A DNA stretch of 56,168 bases from Microbacteriaceae bacterium (GTDB lineage Bacteria; Actinomycetota; Actinomycetes; Actinomycetales; Microbacteriaceae), in contig JAODMO010000040.1 of the NCBI GenBank assembly GCA_025464995.1, positions 1 to 56,168 of the forward strand, written 5' to 3'. Position 1 is the first letter of the stretch; every line of letters begins with the position of its first letter. The position numbers and the translations under genes were made by a program. The notes beneath the pieces were generated by a model that was given only the letters and a program-made list of their open reading frames with translations, made no database searches and had not been told where the DNA came from. Below, one piece after another: positions 45,902-54,280 of the stretch.

Positions 45902-46028
45902 ACATCCCACTTTCGCTAGCAACAAGTCAAAAGTCATCGCCTTGGAGCGACCCTTCACGTCAATCACTTCTGACCGTTCGCTCCGGAAGACCGACCTTTC
46001 CTTTCGGCGAGTGTGCGGGGTGGACGAT

Positions 46029-46042
46029 AGAGCATCCGTTCT
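46029..46042. promoter_or_regulatory. Imperfect palindrome AGAGCATCCGTTCT in the ROK divergent region
   Basis: Matches, at 12 of 14 positions, the perfect palindrome AGAGCATCTGCTCT at 54188-54201 in front of the esterase gene of the same island. Possible common operator. Confidence 0.35.
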
Positions 46043-46093
46043 TCCGTCGAGAGATGACTCAAAGGCGGCGTCTCGCATCAGCATTTTGATAGA

Positions 46094-46139
46094 CTGCCGC
46101 TCTGACTGTCCGCTTTTGACGGCAGGTCAGAAAAGCGGA
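46094..46139 (+). promoter_or_regulatory. Overlapping inverted repeats just upstream of the ROK gene
   Basis: TCCGCTTTT (46109-46117) pairs perfectly with AAAAGCGGA (46131-46139), extendable by GAC/GTC with a 2-base bulge. A second pair, CTGCCG (46094-46099) and CGGCAG (46120-46125), would use the loop of the first and exclude it. It may be an autoregulatory operator or alternative leader hairpins 29 bases before the ATG. Confidence 0.45.
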
Positions 46140-46168
46140 TCGTGACCACGACTGGGTGGAGTAGACGG

Positions 46169-47362
46169 ATGTCTCGTGCAAGTTTTGGCGCCGGTGAGCT
46201 CTTTCAGCTCATGCGGGACGGTCAACCTTGGACGCGCGCCGAGTTGGCTGCGGCAACCGGCCTGGCCCGATCCACAATTGCATTGCGAATGGACACGCTC
46301 CTTGCTCTCCGTTTGGTCGTTCCGACCTCGGACGCCACGTCGACTGGAGGCCGCCCATCAACCCGGCTTGTCTTCAATCCCAGCGCCCGTGTCATCGCGG
46401 CCGCAGATCTGGGCGCGACTCACGCGGTCGTTGCGCTCACGGACCTGTCGGGAACCAAATTGGCAGAGAAACGAGACGAGCTCCGTATAGCAGATGGACC
46501 CGAAGTCGTGCTCAATTGGCTCATCGCCGCGATTGGCACCTTGCTCGATGACATCGCCCGAAACCCGTCCGACCTAGTTGCCGTCGGCCTGGGGGTTCCC
46601 GGGCCGGTAGAGCACGTCAGCGGCAAGCCCGTCAACCCGCCGATCATGCCGGGATGGGATGGCTTTGATATTCCAACTTGGGTGCAACAGCAGTACCGCG
46701 TCCCGGTCCTCGTCGACAACGACGTCAACATCATGGCCTTGGGCGAGCGATCGGTGAATTGGCCGGATGCGGACCATCTGATCTTCGTCAAAGTCGCCAC
46801 TGGCATCGGTTCCGGAATCATCAGCGGCGGTGAGCTGCAGCGCGGCGCCGACGGTATAGCCGGCGACATCGGCCATATTCCCATTTCTCGAGGGGCGGGA
46901 ATACCGTGCCGCTGCGGCAATATGGGCTGTCTCGAGGCGGTTGCCGGAGGGCCTGCCGTGGTGCGCCAATTGCTCGCCGAAGGAGTGGGCGTTGCCACGA
47001 GCTCCGACATCATCGCCCTGGTGAAGGAGGGGAATCTTCCGGCCATCCGGGCCGTGCGCCAGGCGGGCCGGGACATCGGGGAGGTGCTCAATATGTGCGT
47101 GAGCATCATCAACCCCTCGGTCATCGTCGTCGGCGGCTCAACGAGCCAGTCCGGGGAGCACCTCATCGCGGGGATCCGGGAAGTCGTCTACTCGAGAGCC
47201 ACGCCCTGGGCCGCCCGCCGTCTGACTATCGTGCAGTCGGAGAGCGGCCCAGGCGCGGGCGTCATCGGCGCCAGTTTGATGGCCATTGACCATGCTCTAT
47301 CGCCCGACCGCCTCGAAGCTATGGATATGGCCATTTCTGCCTCTGCCTCTGCCTCTGCCTGA
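46169..47362 (+). CDS. ROK-family transcriptional regulator
   Basis: 397 residues. N-terminal winged HTH (about 8-65: SWTRAELAAATGLARSTIALRM-like run, wing GGRPSTRL), then a ROK sugar-kinase-fold domain: AAADLGATHAVVAL, GLGVPGPVEHVSGK, DNDVNIMALGE, a glycine-rich GDIGHIPIS and the zinc motif PCRCGNMGCLEAVAGG. ROK repressors bind operators until a sugar or sugar phosphate releases them. The ATG at 46169 with GGAG upstream is preferred to a GTG 9 codons earlier. The last residues are four Ser-Ala repeats encoded by a hexanucleotide repeat. Divergent from binding protein 1, so it likely controls the sugar island. Confidence 0.9.
   Translation: MSRASFGAGELFQLMRDGQPWTRAELAAATGLARSTIALRMDTLLALRLVVPTSDATSTGGRPSTRLVFNPSARVIAAADLGATHAVVALTDLSGTKLAEKRDELRIADGPEVVLNWLIAAIGTLLDDIARNPSDLVAVGLGVPGPVEHVSGKPVNPPIMPGWDGFDIPTWVQQQYRVPVLVDNDVNIMALGERSVNWPDADHLIFVKVATGIGSGIISGGELQRGADGIAGDIGHIPISRGAGIPCRCGNMGCLEAVAGGPAVVRQLLAEGVGVATSSDIIALVKEGNLPAIRAVRQAGRDIGEVLNMCVSIINPSVIVVGGSTSQSGEHLIAGIREVVYSRATPWAARRLTIVQSESGPGAGVIGASLMAIDHALSPDRLEAMDMAISASASASA
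47336..47359 (+). repeat. Hexanucleotide tandem repeat (TCTGCC)4 at the ROK C-terminus
   Basis: Four exact copies immediately before the stop codon, encoding Ser-Ala four times. Six-base units keep the frame when copy number changes, so the tail length could vary between strains. Confidence 0.85.
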
Positions 47363-47410
47363 GCACACCACCCGATACGGGACAGGGCGCTAGTGGATGC
47401 CGGCGCTCGA

Positions 47411-48505
47411 CTACACTGCGGCCACGTCGACCCAGGATTCTGAACGAGAGGCCTCGACCACGGCATCGGTGATGGCTGCAGCCCGCAACCCATCGGCGAA
47501 GGTAGGCAGTCCAGGAACAGCCGAGCCGCAAAACGACCTGTAGGCGTCGCTCATGAACCCATTGAAGGCATCCTGATACCCCTGCGGATGACCCTCCGGG
47601 AGATACGACAACCTTCGCGCGTCGTCGCTCCGCATCCCGCTCGATCCGCTTGTGACTATGCGGCTTTCACTGGAGCCACCAATCCAGAAGGCGTCTGGAG
47701 TTTCCTGATTGAACTCGAATGATCCGTCCGTGCCATCGAGTGATAACCACAGTCGATTCTTGCGTCCGGGGGAAACCTGACTCACGGCAAGGGAGCCCGA
47801 GGCGTGACGGTCAGTTTCGAACATGATCGTGGCGACGTCTTCTGTGCCGACCGGGTTCTCTGCCGCGCCACGATGCTGATATGACGTGATCAATCTGGAA
47901 GTGAGGCGCGTGATCCGATGCCCGGTCACGAACTCCATCAGGTCGCACCAGTGCACACCGATGTCGGCAAATGCTCGGGAGGCACCCCCCTTCACCGGGT
48001 CTATCCGCCAATTCGTGGCCGCAGCGTGCGAGAGCCAGTCCTGGAGGTACGATCCGTGCAGCAGCAGAAGGTCTCCCGCTTCACCCAACTCGATTCGGCT
48101 GCGGATCTCCTGAACGGCCGGGTAGTAGCGGTAGACAAACGGCACCGCGGTGGCCACGCCAGACCGCACGGCCACGTCGCCCATGCGCGTAGCATCCGCG
48201 AGAGTCGTCGCCAGCGGCTTCTCACAAACTACTGGTTTACCGCGCGCGAGAGCTTCCAGTGATTGGCTCACGTGCAGATTGTTCGGCGTGCAAACGTGGA
48301 TCACATCGATGTCGGGCGAATCGATCAAGGCCGTCCCGGAGTCGAAGGCTTGGGGTACCCGCAGTCGATCGGCAATCGACTGGGTGCTGTCGCGAGTCGA
48401 TGCGACGATGCCGACGACCTCGTGCCCGGCCGCACGGATCGCCCGAGCGTGCACTTCCGCCATGAATCCGCCGCCGACGATCCCGGCACGCAAGGGGGAA
48501 TCCAT
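47411..48505 (-). CDS. Gfo/Idh/MocA-family oxidoreductase 2
   Basis: 364 residues. NAD(P) Rossmann start AGIVGGGFMAEVHARAI (7-23), VCTPNNLHV, catalytic-site CEKPLATTLADA with Lys96, and the second-domain phrases GSYLQDWLSHAAATNWRIDP, ADIGVHWCDLMEFV (His and Asp of the active site). It acts on a sugar or sugar acid in the cytoplasm. Last gene of the five-gene operon, six bases after the permease stop with AGGAAG before the ATG. The shared YLQDW motif relates it to oxidoreductase 1 (52182), but they are divergent, so different steps are likely. Confidence 0.9.
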   Translation of the reverse strand: MDSPLRAGIVGGGFMAEVHARAIRAAGHEVVGIVASTRDSTQSIADRLRVPQAFDSGTALIDSPDIDVIHVCTPNNLHVSQSLEALARGKPVVCEKPLATTLADATRMGDVAVRSGVATAVPFVYRYYPAVQEIRSRIELGEAGDLLLLHGSYLQDWLSHAAATNWRIDPVKGGASRAFADIGVHWCDLMEFVTGHRITRLTSRLITSYQHRGAAENPVGTEDVATIMFETDRHASGSLAVSQVSPGRKNRLWLSLDGTDGSFEFNQETPDAFWIGGSSESRIVTSGSSGMRSDDARRLSYLPEGHPQGYQDAFNGFMSDAYRSFCGSAVPGLPTFADGLRAAAITDAVVEASRSESWVDVAAV

Positions 48506-48511
48506 CGTTGT

Positions 48512-49477
48512 CTATTTCTTCCTGGATAGTGCGACTGCAACAATGATGATCGCGCCGCGAACCACCTGCTGCTGGCTCACATCCAGCCCCGCCAAAATCA
48601 GCCCATTGTTCACGAGGCCGATGAACAGGGCACCGAACAGGCTGCCTATGACCGCGCCGCGGCCTCCGAAGAGACTGGTTCCGCCCAAAATGACTGCGGC
48701 GATCACCGACAGCTCATCACCGGTTCCCCACTGAAAACGACCCGATTGGAGGCGACCGGCATAAAGCATTCCCGCGATGCTGGCTGCGACGCCAGAACCG
48801 ACGAGCACTATGAACTTGATTCGGGCCGTGTTCACTCCGGTGAACTGGGCGGCCGTCTGATTACCGCCCGTGGCGAGAACCTGGCGGCCGAACTTGGTCT
48901 TGTTCATGACGAGGGCACCGATGGCGACGAAGACAATGGCCCAGAGAGCGAGTCCGGGGATTATGCCCAAGTCGCCGCCGCCGAAGAGAGCGTTGAAGAA
49001 CGAGTCTGCGATAGGCACCGGTGCCGAGTTGGTAATCCAGCGGGCGATGCCCAAAACCAGACCGAGCATCCCCAAGGTGACCAAGAAGGAGGGCACTTTG
49101 AGCACGGCCACGAGACCACCGTTGACAGCGCCGACGAAGAGACCGACACCCAGACCGGCAGCAATGCCGGCCAGCGTTCCAAACTGCGAGATGGTCATTG
49201 CCGCCACCACACTCGAGAGCCCGGCAATGCTGCCGATGCTCAGGTCGATCTCGGCCGTCGCAATCACAAAGGTCATGGCGACCGCCATGACGGAAATGCT
49301 CGCGGTCTGTCGGACGATGTTGAGCAGGTTGTTAGGGCTGGTGAAGCCGCTGTCACCGAGGGTGACCGCGAAGAGAACAAACGCAGCGACGAAGCCCACA
49401 TAGATGATGTTCTGACGCCAGTCGATCCTGCGGACGGATGCCACGGCACCTGAAAGCATGCTGGTTGAGGTGGACAT
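48512..49477 (-). CDS. Sugar ABC permease (RbsC type)
   Basis: 321 residues with 8-10 membrane segments. Typical branched-chain/ribose permease phrases: TFVIATAEIDLSIGSIAGLS (about 60-79), GAVNGGLVAVLKVPSFLVTLGM (in parts), GGNQTAAQFTGVNTARIKF and ILGGTSLFGGRGAVIGSLFG near the end. The ATG follows directly on the stop of the ATPase gene (TAAATG), with GGGAGC upstream inside that gene. It should form a homodimeric channel served by one or both binding proteins of the island. Confidence 0.92.
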   Translation of the reverse strand: MSTSTSMLSGAVASVRRIDWRQNIIYVGFVAAFVLFAVTLGDSGFTSPNNLLNIVRQTASISVMAVAMTFVIATAEIDLSIGSIAGLSSVVAAMTISQFGTLAGIAAGLGVGLFVGAVNGGLVAVLKVPSFLVTLGMLGLVLGIARWITNSAPVPIADSFFNALFGGGDLGIIPGLALWAIVFVAIGALVMNKTKFGRQVLATGGNQTAAQFTGVNTARIKFIVLVGSGVAASIAGMLYAGRLQSGRFQWGTGDELSVIAAVILGGTSLFGGRGAVIGSLFGALFIGLVNNGLILAGLDVSQQQVVRGAIIIVAVALSRKK

Positions 49478-50986
49478 TTAAGCTCCCTGAATTGCTAGTT
49501 GGAGGAATTCCTCGCTGGAGATTTCTGATCGCGTGAGGTTTTTGACTACTTCTCCGTTGCGCAGCACGAGGATGCGATCGCTCACCGCGAGCAGCTCGGG
49601 AAGTTCGGATGAGATGAAGATGACGCCCTTGCCGTCGTCTGCAATACCTCGGACCATGTCGAGAATCTCGGATTTGGTCCCGATATCCACGCCGGCAGTG
49701 GGCTCGTCCATCATGAGCACCTTGGGCTCCGTGCCGAGCCACTTCGCAATGACGACCTTTTGCTGGTTTCCACCGGATAGCTTCGTTACGGCCATCTTGG
49801 GGTCAGAGACCTTGATCGAGAATCGGCTGATGAGGTGTCGGGTGAGCATCGCGATTGCGGAGGCGTTCAGCAGAGGACCGGATTTTGTCTGGTCGAGGAG
49901 GGGCAGCATGAGGTTGTCCCGAACCGAGTGTTCCAGAACAAGCCCCTGGGATCGACGGTCCTCCGGGATGAGAGCGAGGCCGTGTGACATCGCCTGGTCC
50001 GCATTCCGAATCGTGACGGGGGCGCCGTCGATGGAGATCGTTCCGGCGGTGACCGGGTCGATCCCGAACAGACACCGCACCAGTTCGGTGCGTCCGCTGC
50101 CCATGAGTCCGGCGAGACCGATGATCTCGCCTTTGTGCAGGGTGAACGACACGTCCTTAACGCGATTGCCGCTGCTCAACCCGTCGACGGTGAGCACGGG
50201 AGCGAGGTCCTCCTGCGCGAGTCGCTGGCGCCACTCCAGTTTGGCGTCGATCTTCCGACCCACGATGGCTTCAACAATTTGCGCGGGCGAGATGTCGCTG
50301 ATGGGGCTGGTGAGAACCTTCGCCCCGTCCCGAAGCACGGTGATGTGATCGGCGATGCGGTAGATCTCATCCATCCGGTGTGAGATGTAGATGATCGAGA
50401 TGCCGCGAGCCTTCAGGCGGCCGATGAGCTCGAACAGGGCTTCCGTTTCGTGCTGCGCGAGGCTGGCGGTCGGCTCATCCATGATCAGGACCTTGGCGTC
50501 CTGGGCGAGGGCTTTGGCGATCTCCGTGAGTTGCCAGTACGCCGTGCTCAAGTTCTCCAAGGGTGCGCCCGGGTCGACGACGACACCCATATCAGTGAAG
50601 ACGGCTTGGGCCATCTCCCGCGCGCGGCGGTCGGAGATCAGACCGCCGCGCCCCTGCGGTTCCGCGGTCAGAAAGACGTTCTGGGCTACCGTCAGGGTGG
50701 GAATCAGGCTGAATTCCTGGAAGACCATGCCGACTCCGGCGGCGCGTGCGGCGAACGTGTCACTGATCCTCACCAGCTTGCCGTCGATCAAGATTTCTCC
50801 GGAATCGGAGGAATACACGCCCTGGAGGATCTTCATCAGCGTTGATTTCCCAGCGCCGTTTTCTCCGGCGAGAGCGTGCACTTCCCCGCGGCCCAAGGAG
50901 AAACTGACGTCTTTCAGCACAGTTACACCGCTGAAAGCCTTCGAGATTCCGCGCATCTCGATGGCGGGGGTTGCTCCGGCGGTCAT
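49478..50986 (-). CDS. Sugar ABC ATPase with two domains (RbsA type)
   Basis: 502 residues. Domain 1: Walker A GENGAGKSTLMK (about 39-50), VFQEFSLIPTLTV, LSTAYWQL as a degenerate signature, VLIMDEPTASL. Domain 2: GLMGSGRTE (the usual modified P loop), IPEDRRSQGLVLEHS, LSGGNQQKVVIAKWL, VLMMDEPTAGVDIGTKSEI. This duplicated form is normal for CUT2 sugar importers. It overlaps the upstream dehydrogenase by 4 bases (ATGA 50983-50986). Paired with the permease at 48512. Confidence 0.93.
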   Translation of the reverse strand: MTAGATPAIEMRGISKAFSGVTVLKDVSFSLGRGEVHALAGENGAGKSTLMKILQGVYSSDSGEILIDGKLVRISDTFAARAAGVGMVFQEFSLIPTLTVAQNVFLTAEPQGRGGLISDRRAREMAQAVFTDMGVVVDPGAPLENLSTAYWQLTEIAKALAQDAKVLIMDEPTASLAQHETEALFELIGRLKARGISIIYISHRMDEIYRIADHITVLRDGAKVLTSPISDISPAQIVEAIVGRKIDAKLEWRQRLAQEDLAPVLTVDGLSSGNRVKDVSFTLHKGEIIGLAGLMGSGRTELVRCLFGIDPVTAGTISIDGAPVTIRNADQAMSHGLALIPEDRRSQGLVLEHSVRDNLMLPLLDQTKSGPLLNASAIAMLTRHLISRFSIKVSDPKMAVTKLSGGNQQKVVIAKWLGTEPKVLMMDEPTAGVDIGTKSEILDMVRGIADDGKGVIFISSELPELLAVSDRILVLRNGEVVKNLTRSEISSEEFLQLAIQGA

Positions 50987-52182
50987 GACGTCGGCTCGAG
51001 CTTCCCGGTTTCGCGGTTGAGCAGAGGAACGCTGGTCCAGAGTCCGCTGTCAGCAGAAGTCAGGATTGCCTCGTCGATGAGCGCGGTCTGGTAGCCGTCT
51101 CCGAAGTCGGGACGAACCGGTTCGCCTCCGGCGATGGCGGTGAAGAAGTCGTGAGCCTCGATGATCTTCGTTTCGCCGTAGCCGATGCCCAGCGCAGGGA
51201 TCGGCCAGAGGCTCTCGCCGTTCGGGTGGTTCGGGCCTGTGTAAACGGTGCGGAATCCACGCCGGTCGGCACCGTCGGACTTGAAGCAAACCTGAAGTTC
51301 GTCGCGGTTCTCGTAGTTGAAGTAGATCGATCCCTCGGTGCCGTGGATCTCAAACGTGATGAAGTTATTGCGACCCCATGCGTTGCGGGTGGCCTCCAGC
51401 GAGCCGACAGCGCCACCGGCGAACTTGACCAGGGTCATCACCTCGTCGTCCACGTCGACGGGGACGAGCTCGCTCGAGGCACCCTTCGCGTTGCCGAGGG
51501 AATCGGCGCCGGCGGCCTGAACCGGGCGCTGATTGATGAAGGTGGAGGTCAGGGAGTTGACGGACGAAATCTCGCCGACGAGATAGCGGGCGAGGTCGAC
51601 GATGTGTGAGCCGATATCGCCAACAGCCCCGGAGCCGGCAACCTTCTTCTGAAACCGCCACGACAACGGAGCGGCCGGATCGGCGCTCCAGTCCTGAAGA
51701 TAGGTGGCGCGAAAATTGAGGACGTCCCCGATTGCGCCCTCGTCGATGTAGCGCTTGGCGAGGGCTACAGCAGGCGTGCGGCGATAGTTGAATGCGACCA
51801 TGTGCACCTGGTCCAGTCCGCGAGTTGCTTCATACATCGCGCCGGCCTCTTCGACCGTGCGAGCCAGAGGCTTCTCACAGATGACGTGCTTGCCTGCTTC
51901 GAGGGCCGCAATGGCGATTTCCGCGTGCAGGTTGTTGGGCGTGGCGATGTCGATCACGTCCACGTCCGGATCGTTCACGATGGTGCGCCAGTCGCTCGTC
52001 GAACGCTCGAATCCGAAGCGAGCGGCCGCGTCGGCGGCGAGGGCATCCGTTGCCTCGGCGATGACTTTCTTAACCGGAACCAGATCTGCGGGCCAAAAGA
52101 ACATGGGCACAGCCGAGTAGGCGAGGGAATGTGCTTTACCCATGAAGCCGCCGCCGATGAGGCCAACGTTGATGGTTTTCAT
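50983..52182 (-). CDS. Gfo/Idh/MocA-family oxidoreductase 1 (levoglucosan-dehydrogenase-like)
   Basis: 399 residues. Rossmann start VGLIGGGFMGKAHSLAYSAV (6-25) with MFFWPA after it, IATPNNLHAE, CEKPLARTVEEAG (Lys104), HMVAFNYRRTPAVALAKRYI, TYLQDWSADPAAPLSWRFQK, DIGSHIVDLARYLVGE and EIHGTEGSIYFNYENRDEL. From memory these phrases, especially the opening and YLQDWSAD, resemble bacterial levoglucosan 3-dehydrogenase and relatives that oxidise C3 of sugars; I could not align them. ATG with GGAG 6 bases upstream. Second gene of the operon, after the isomerase. Confidence 0.85.
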   Translation of the reverse strand: MKTINVGLIGGGFMGKAHSLAYSAVPMFFWPADLVPVKKVIAEATDALAADAAARFGFERSTSDWRTIVNDPDVDVIDIATPNNLHAEIAIAALEAGKHVICEKPLARTVEEAGAMYEATRGLDQVHMVAFNYRRTPAVALAKRYIDEGAIGDVLNFRATYLQDWSADPAAPLSWRFQKKVAGSGAVGDIGSHIVDLARYLVGEISSVNSLTSTFINQRPVQAAGADSLGNAKGASSELVPVDVDDEVMTLVKFAGGAVGSLEATRNAWGRNNFITFEIHGTEGSIYFNYENRDELQVCFKSDGADRRGFRTVYTGPNHPNGESLWPIPALGIGYGETKIIEAHDFFTAIAGGEPVRPDFGDGYQTALIDEAILTSADSGLWTSVPLLNRETGKLEPTS

Positions 52183-52219
52183 ACTGAACTCCTTTGTACT
52201 GATGAACGTTGTGAGGGGG

Positions 52220-53041
52220 TTAGGCGGCGAGGAGATTGTCGAGAAAACGCTTGCTGATCTCCGCAGCGGCCCGGGGGTGGCCGGCGTAAGAATCGAGTTC
52301 GACCATCAGCCAGTCCTCGTACCCGGCCTCCCGAATGGCGGCCAGGATATCGGTGAAGTCGAGGTCGCCCGAGCCCAGCGGCTGGAAGCTCGTGGTGGCG
52401 AGCTCGATGTCCTTGAGGTGCACGTGTGCCAGTCTGCTGGAGTGTTGCCGAATCAGCTGGGCGGGGTCGCCACCACCCGCGGCAAGGTGCGCCACATCCG
52501 GGCAAAACTGAATCGTGGAAAGCTCAAACAACCGGGCAAGCGCGGCGGGGGTTTCGACAAGGGTGCCAAGGTGTGGGTGGTAGCTGGACTCCAGCCCATG
52601 GGCGGCGGCCAGCTCAGCGGCGCGATCCAGACCTGAGGCCAGCGCCTCCAGGTCACCCTCGCGGGGGCCACCCGACCGCTGGGCGCCGCCGCCGAGAACG
52701 AGACGCCGGGCACCGAATTGGGCCGCCAATTCAGCGGCGCGGTTTATTTTGTGGAGTTCGTCCGCAAGGATGTCGCCGTAGATGAAATTAGCCCCCGTGT
52801 ATACGCTGACTAATTCGATATTCGTCTCGCTGAGCCAGCCGAGAAGCCGGGCGGGGTCGTCGGCGTGCTCGAGAAGATTGCCGTCGAAGATCTCGGTGCC
52901 GGTGTAGCCAGCCGCCGAGATGTCGCGAAGGGCGTCTTCGGTGTTCCCGTGGGCTTGGTAGAAAAGATCTTTCACACTGGTCACACCGCCGGCCGTGCCG
53001 ACGACTCCACCCCAGGTGATTGTTGAGTACCCGACCTTCAT
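52220..53041 (-). CDS. Sugar phosphate isomerase/epimerase (xylose isomerase-like TIM barrel)
   Basis: 273 residues. AP_endonuc_2/IolE-IolI-type barrel: VGYSTITWGG at the start, DISAAGYTGTEIFDGNLLEH, RLVLGGGAQRSGGP, GLESSYHPHLGTLVETP (metal-site His), IQFCPDVAHLAAGGGDPAQLI with Asp-x-x-His, and LAHVHLKDI. In sugar operons such proteins act as keto-sugar isomerases, dehydratases or hydratases. The start at 53041 is chosen over an ATG two codons earlier because GAGGAG ends 6 bases before it and abuts the other. First gene of the operon down to 47411. Confidence 0.87.
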   Translation of the reverse strand: MKVGYSTITWGGVVGTAGGVTSVKDLFYQAHGNTEDALRDISAAGYTGTEIFDGNLLEHADDPARLLGWLSETNIELVSVYTGANFIYGDILADELHKINRAAELAAQFGARRLVLGGGAQRSGGPREGDLEALASGLDRAAELAAAHGLESSYHPHLGTLVETPAALARLFELSTIQFCPDVAHLAAGGGDPAQLIRQHSSRLAHVHLKDIELATTSFQPLGSGDLDFTDILAAIREAGYEDWLMVELDSYAGHPRAAAEISKRFLDNLLAA

Positions 53042-53102
53042 TGACATCTCCTCACTGAGAGGCGCTGCTGCAGCGCCGTTGCTGATGGTTCACCGCTTCG
53101 GG

Positions 53103-53115
53103 AAACCACTGGTTT
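53103..53115. promoter_or_regulatory. Perfect palindrome AAACCA-C-TGGTTT upstream of the isomerase operon
   Basis: 6-bp arms around one base, about 62 bases before the isomerase ATG and just downstream (minus strand) of a CATAAT -10 candidate. Position fits a repressor operator for the operon. Confidence 0.5.
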
Positions 53116-53141
53116 GATTATGACACGGACCACGCAACTTA

Positions 53142-53156
53142 TGTCGACCAACGACA
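53142..53156. promoter_or_regulatory. Inverted repeat TGTCG-ACCAA-CGACA upstream of the isomerase operon
   Basis: 5-bp perfect arms, upstream of the CATAAT -10 candidate on the minus strand, near the expected -35 region. Possible activator or repressor site. Confidence 0.35.
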
Positions 53157-53219
53157 ATATGTGCACCGGTTGTTGCGAATGCGTTGCCTTGTGTGAGCCA
53201 GTATCCCGGATCGGCCCTA

Positions 53220-54155
53220 CTATGCACGCAATGTGAGCATCTTTCGCACGTCCGTCCCGATGTCCTCAAGAAGCCTCCGGCTGCCATCGACCACTCCGGC
53301 AGTCCACAGGAAGCCGTGAATCATCCCGTCGTAACGCCGGCGAATAGTCGGAACACCCGAATCAATCAGACGCTGCGCGTAATCCTCCCCCTGGTCACGA
53401 AGTGGGTCGTACTCGGCCGTGAGCACGATGGCTGCCGGCAACCCCTGCAGGTTTGGAGCCCTGAGCGGTGAGACGAGCGAATTCTCCCCGTCCTCCGGCC
53501 GTTCCAGATATTGTTCCCACGCCCAGCGCACGCCCGCTGCGGATAGCAGGAACCCGTCGGCGTTTTCGTCCATAGACCGCCCGCTGAAATTCGCGTCCAG
53601 GGCTGGGTAGATCAACAGTTGAAATGCTATTTCCGGTCCACCTTCGTCGCTTGCTTTCAGGCAAACGGCTGCCGCAAGATTGCCTCCGGCGCTGTCACCC
53701 CCAACTCCGACGTGTGTGGGGTCGATACCAAGGCTTTCCGCGTTCTCCTGAGTCCATCGGAGAGCTGCATAAGCGTCATCCAGCGGGATAGGGAACTTGT
53801 GCTCGGGGGCTTTTTGATAATTCACCGCGACTACTACACAGCCGGTTCGGTTGGCAATCGCTCGATGGGGGCTGTCGGCCAGGCCAATGTTCGAAACCGC
53901 GAAGGCACTGCCGTGGAAATACACGATCGCGCCAAGGGGCTCCGTACCACTCGGTTTGTATATGCGCAGGGGAAGGTCTGCCGTTGGCCCGGTAAAGAAG
54001 GTGTGAGTCACCGACGTGACACTCTCGGTGACACCCACGAAGTCACGTGACCAGTCTCCCAAACGGGCTTCCCGGGCCGTGAGTTTCTCCATTGGTTCTC
54101 CCCCTTCCATCTCAAGCAGGCGAAGCATATTGACGACTTGGGGGTCAAGTGGCAT
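53220..54155 (-). CDS. Hormone-sensitive-lipase-type alpha/beta hydrolase
   Basis: 311 residues. Family IV esterase layout: a cap helix N-terminus, IVYFHGSAFAVSNIGLADS at the oxyanion position, VVAVNYQKAPEHKFPIPLDD, nucleophile Ser in VGGDSAGGNLAAA, acid in EYDPLRDQGEDYA and His in MIHGFLW. The usual HGGGW/F is HGSAF here, an unusual oxyanion loop. The ATG at 54155 with GGAGGA 6 bases upstream is used. It follows binding protein 2 on the same strand after 125 bases, in the sugar island, so it may deacylate an imported acyl or phenolic sugar ester. No signal peptide. Confidence 0.87.
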   Translation of the reverse strand: MPLDPQVVNMLRLLEMEGGEPMEKLTAREARLGDWSRDFVGVTESVTSVTHTFFTGPTADLPLRIYKPSGTEPLGAIVYFHGSAFAVSNIGLADSPHRAIANRTGCVVVAVNYQKAPEHKFPIPLDDAYAALRWTQENAESLGIDPTHVGVGGDSAGGNLAAAVCLKASDEGGPEIAFQLLIYPALDANFSGRSMDENADGFLLSAAGVRWAWEQYLERPEDGENSLVSPLRAPNLQGLPAAIVLTAEYDPLRDQGEDYAQRLIDSGVPTIRRRYDGMIHGFLWTAGVVDGSRRLLEDIGTDVRKMLTLRA

Positions 54156-54187
54156 GTGAGTTCCTCCAGAATGCGAATATTGGCGCG

Positions 54188-54201
54188 AGAGCATCTGCTC
54201 T
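54188..54201. promoter_or_regulatory. Perfect palindrome AGAGCATCTGCTCT before the esterase gene
   Basis: 6-bp arms with a 2-base centre in the 125-base gap between binding protein 2 and the esterase. A near copy lies in the ROK divergent region (46029-46042). Confidence 0.4.
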
Positions 54202-54280
54202 GATCTTGATAGAAAGCCCCGCGACGGAGGCGACCTAGGTGCAAGCCCGAGGCCGCCCGTCAGCGAGCGATATGGACGTA

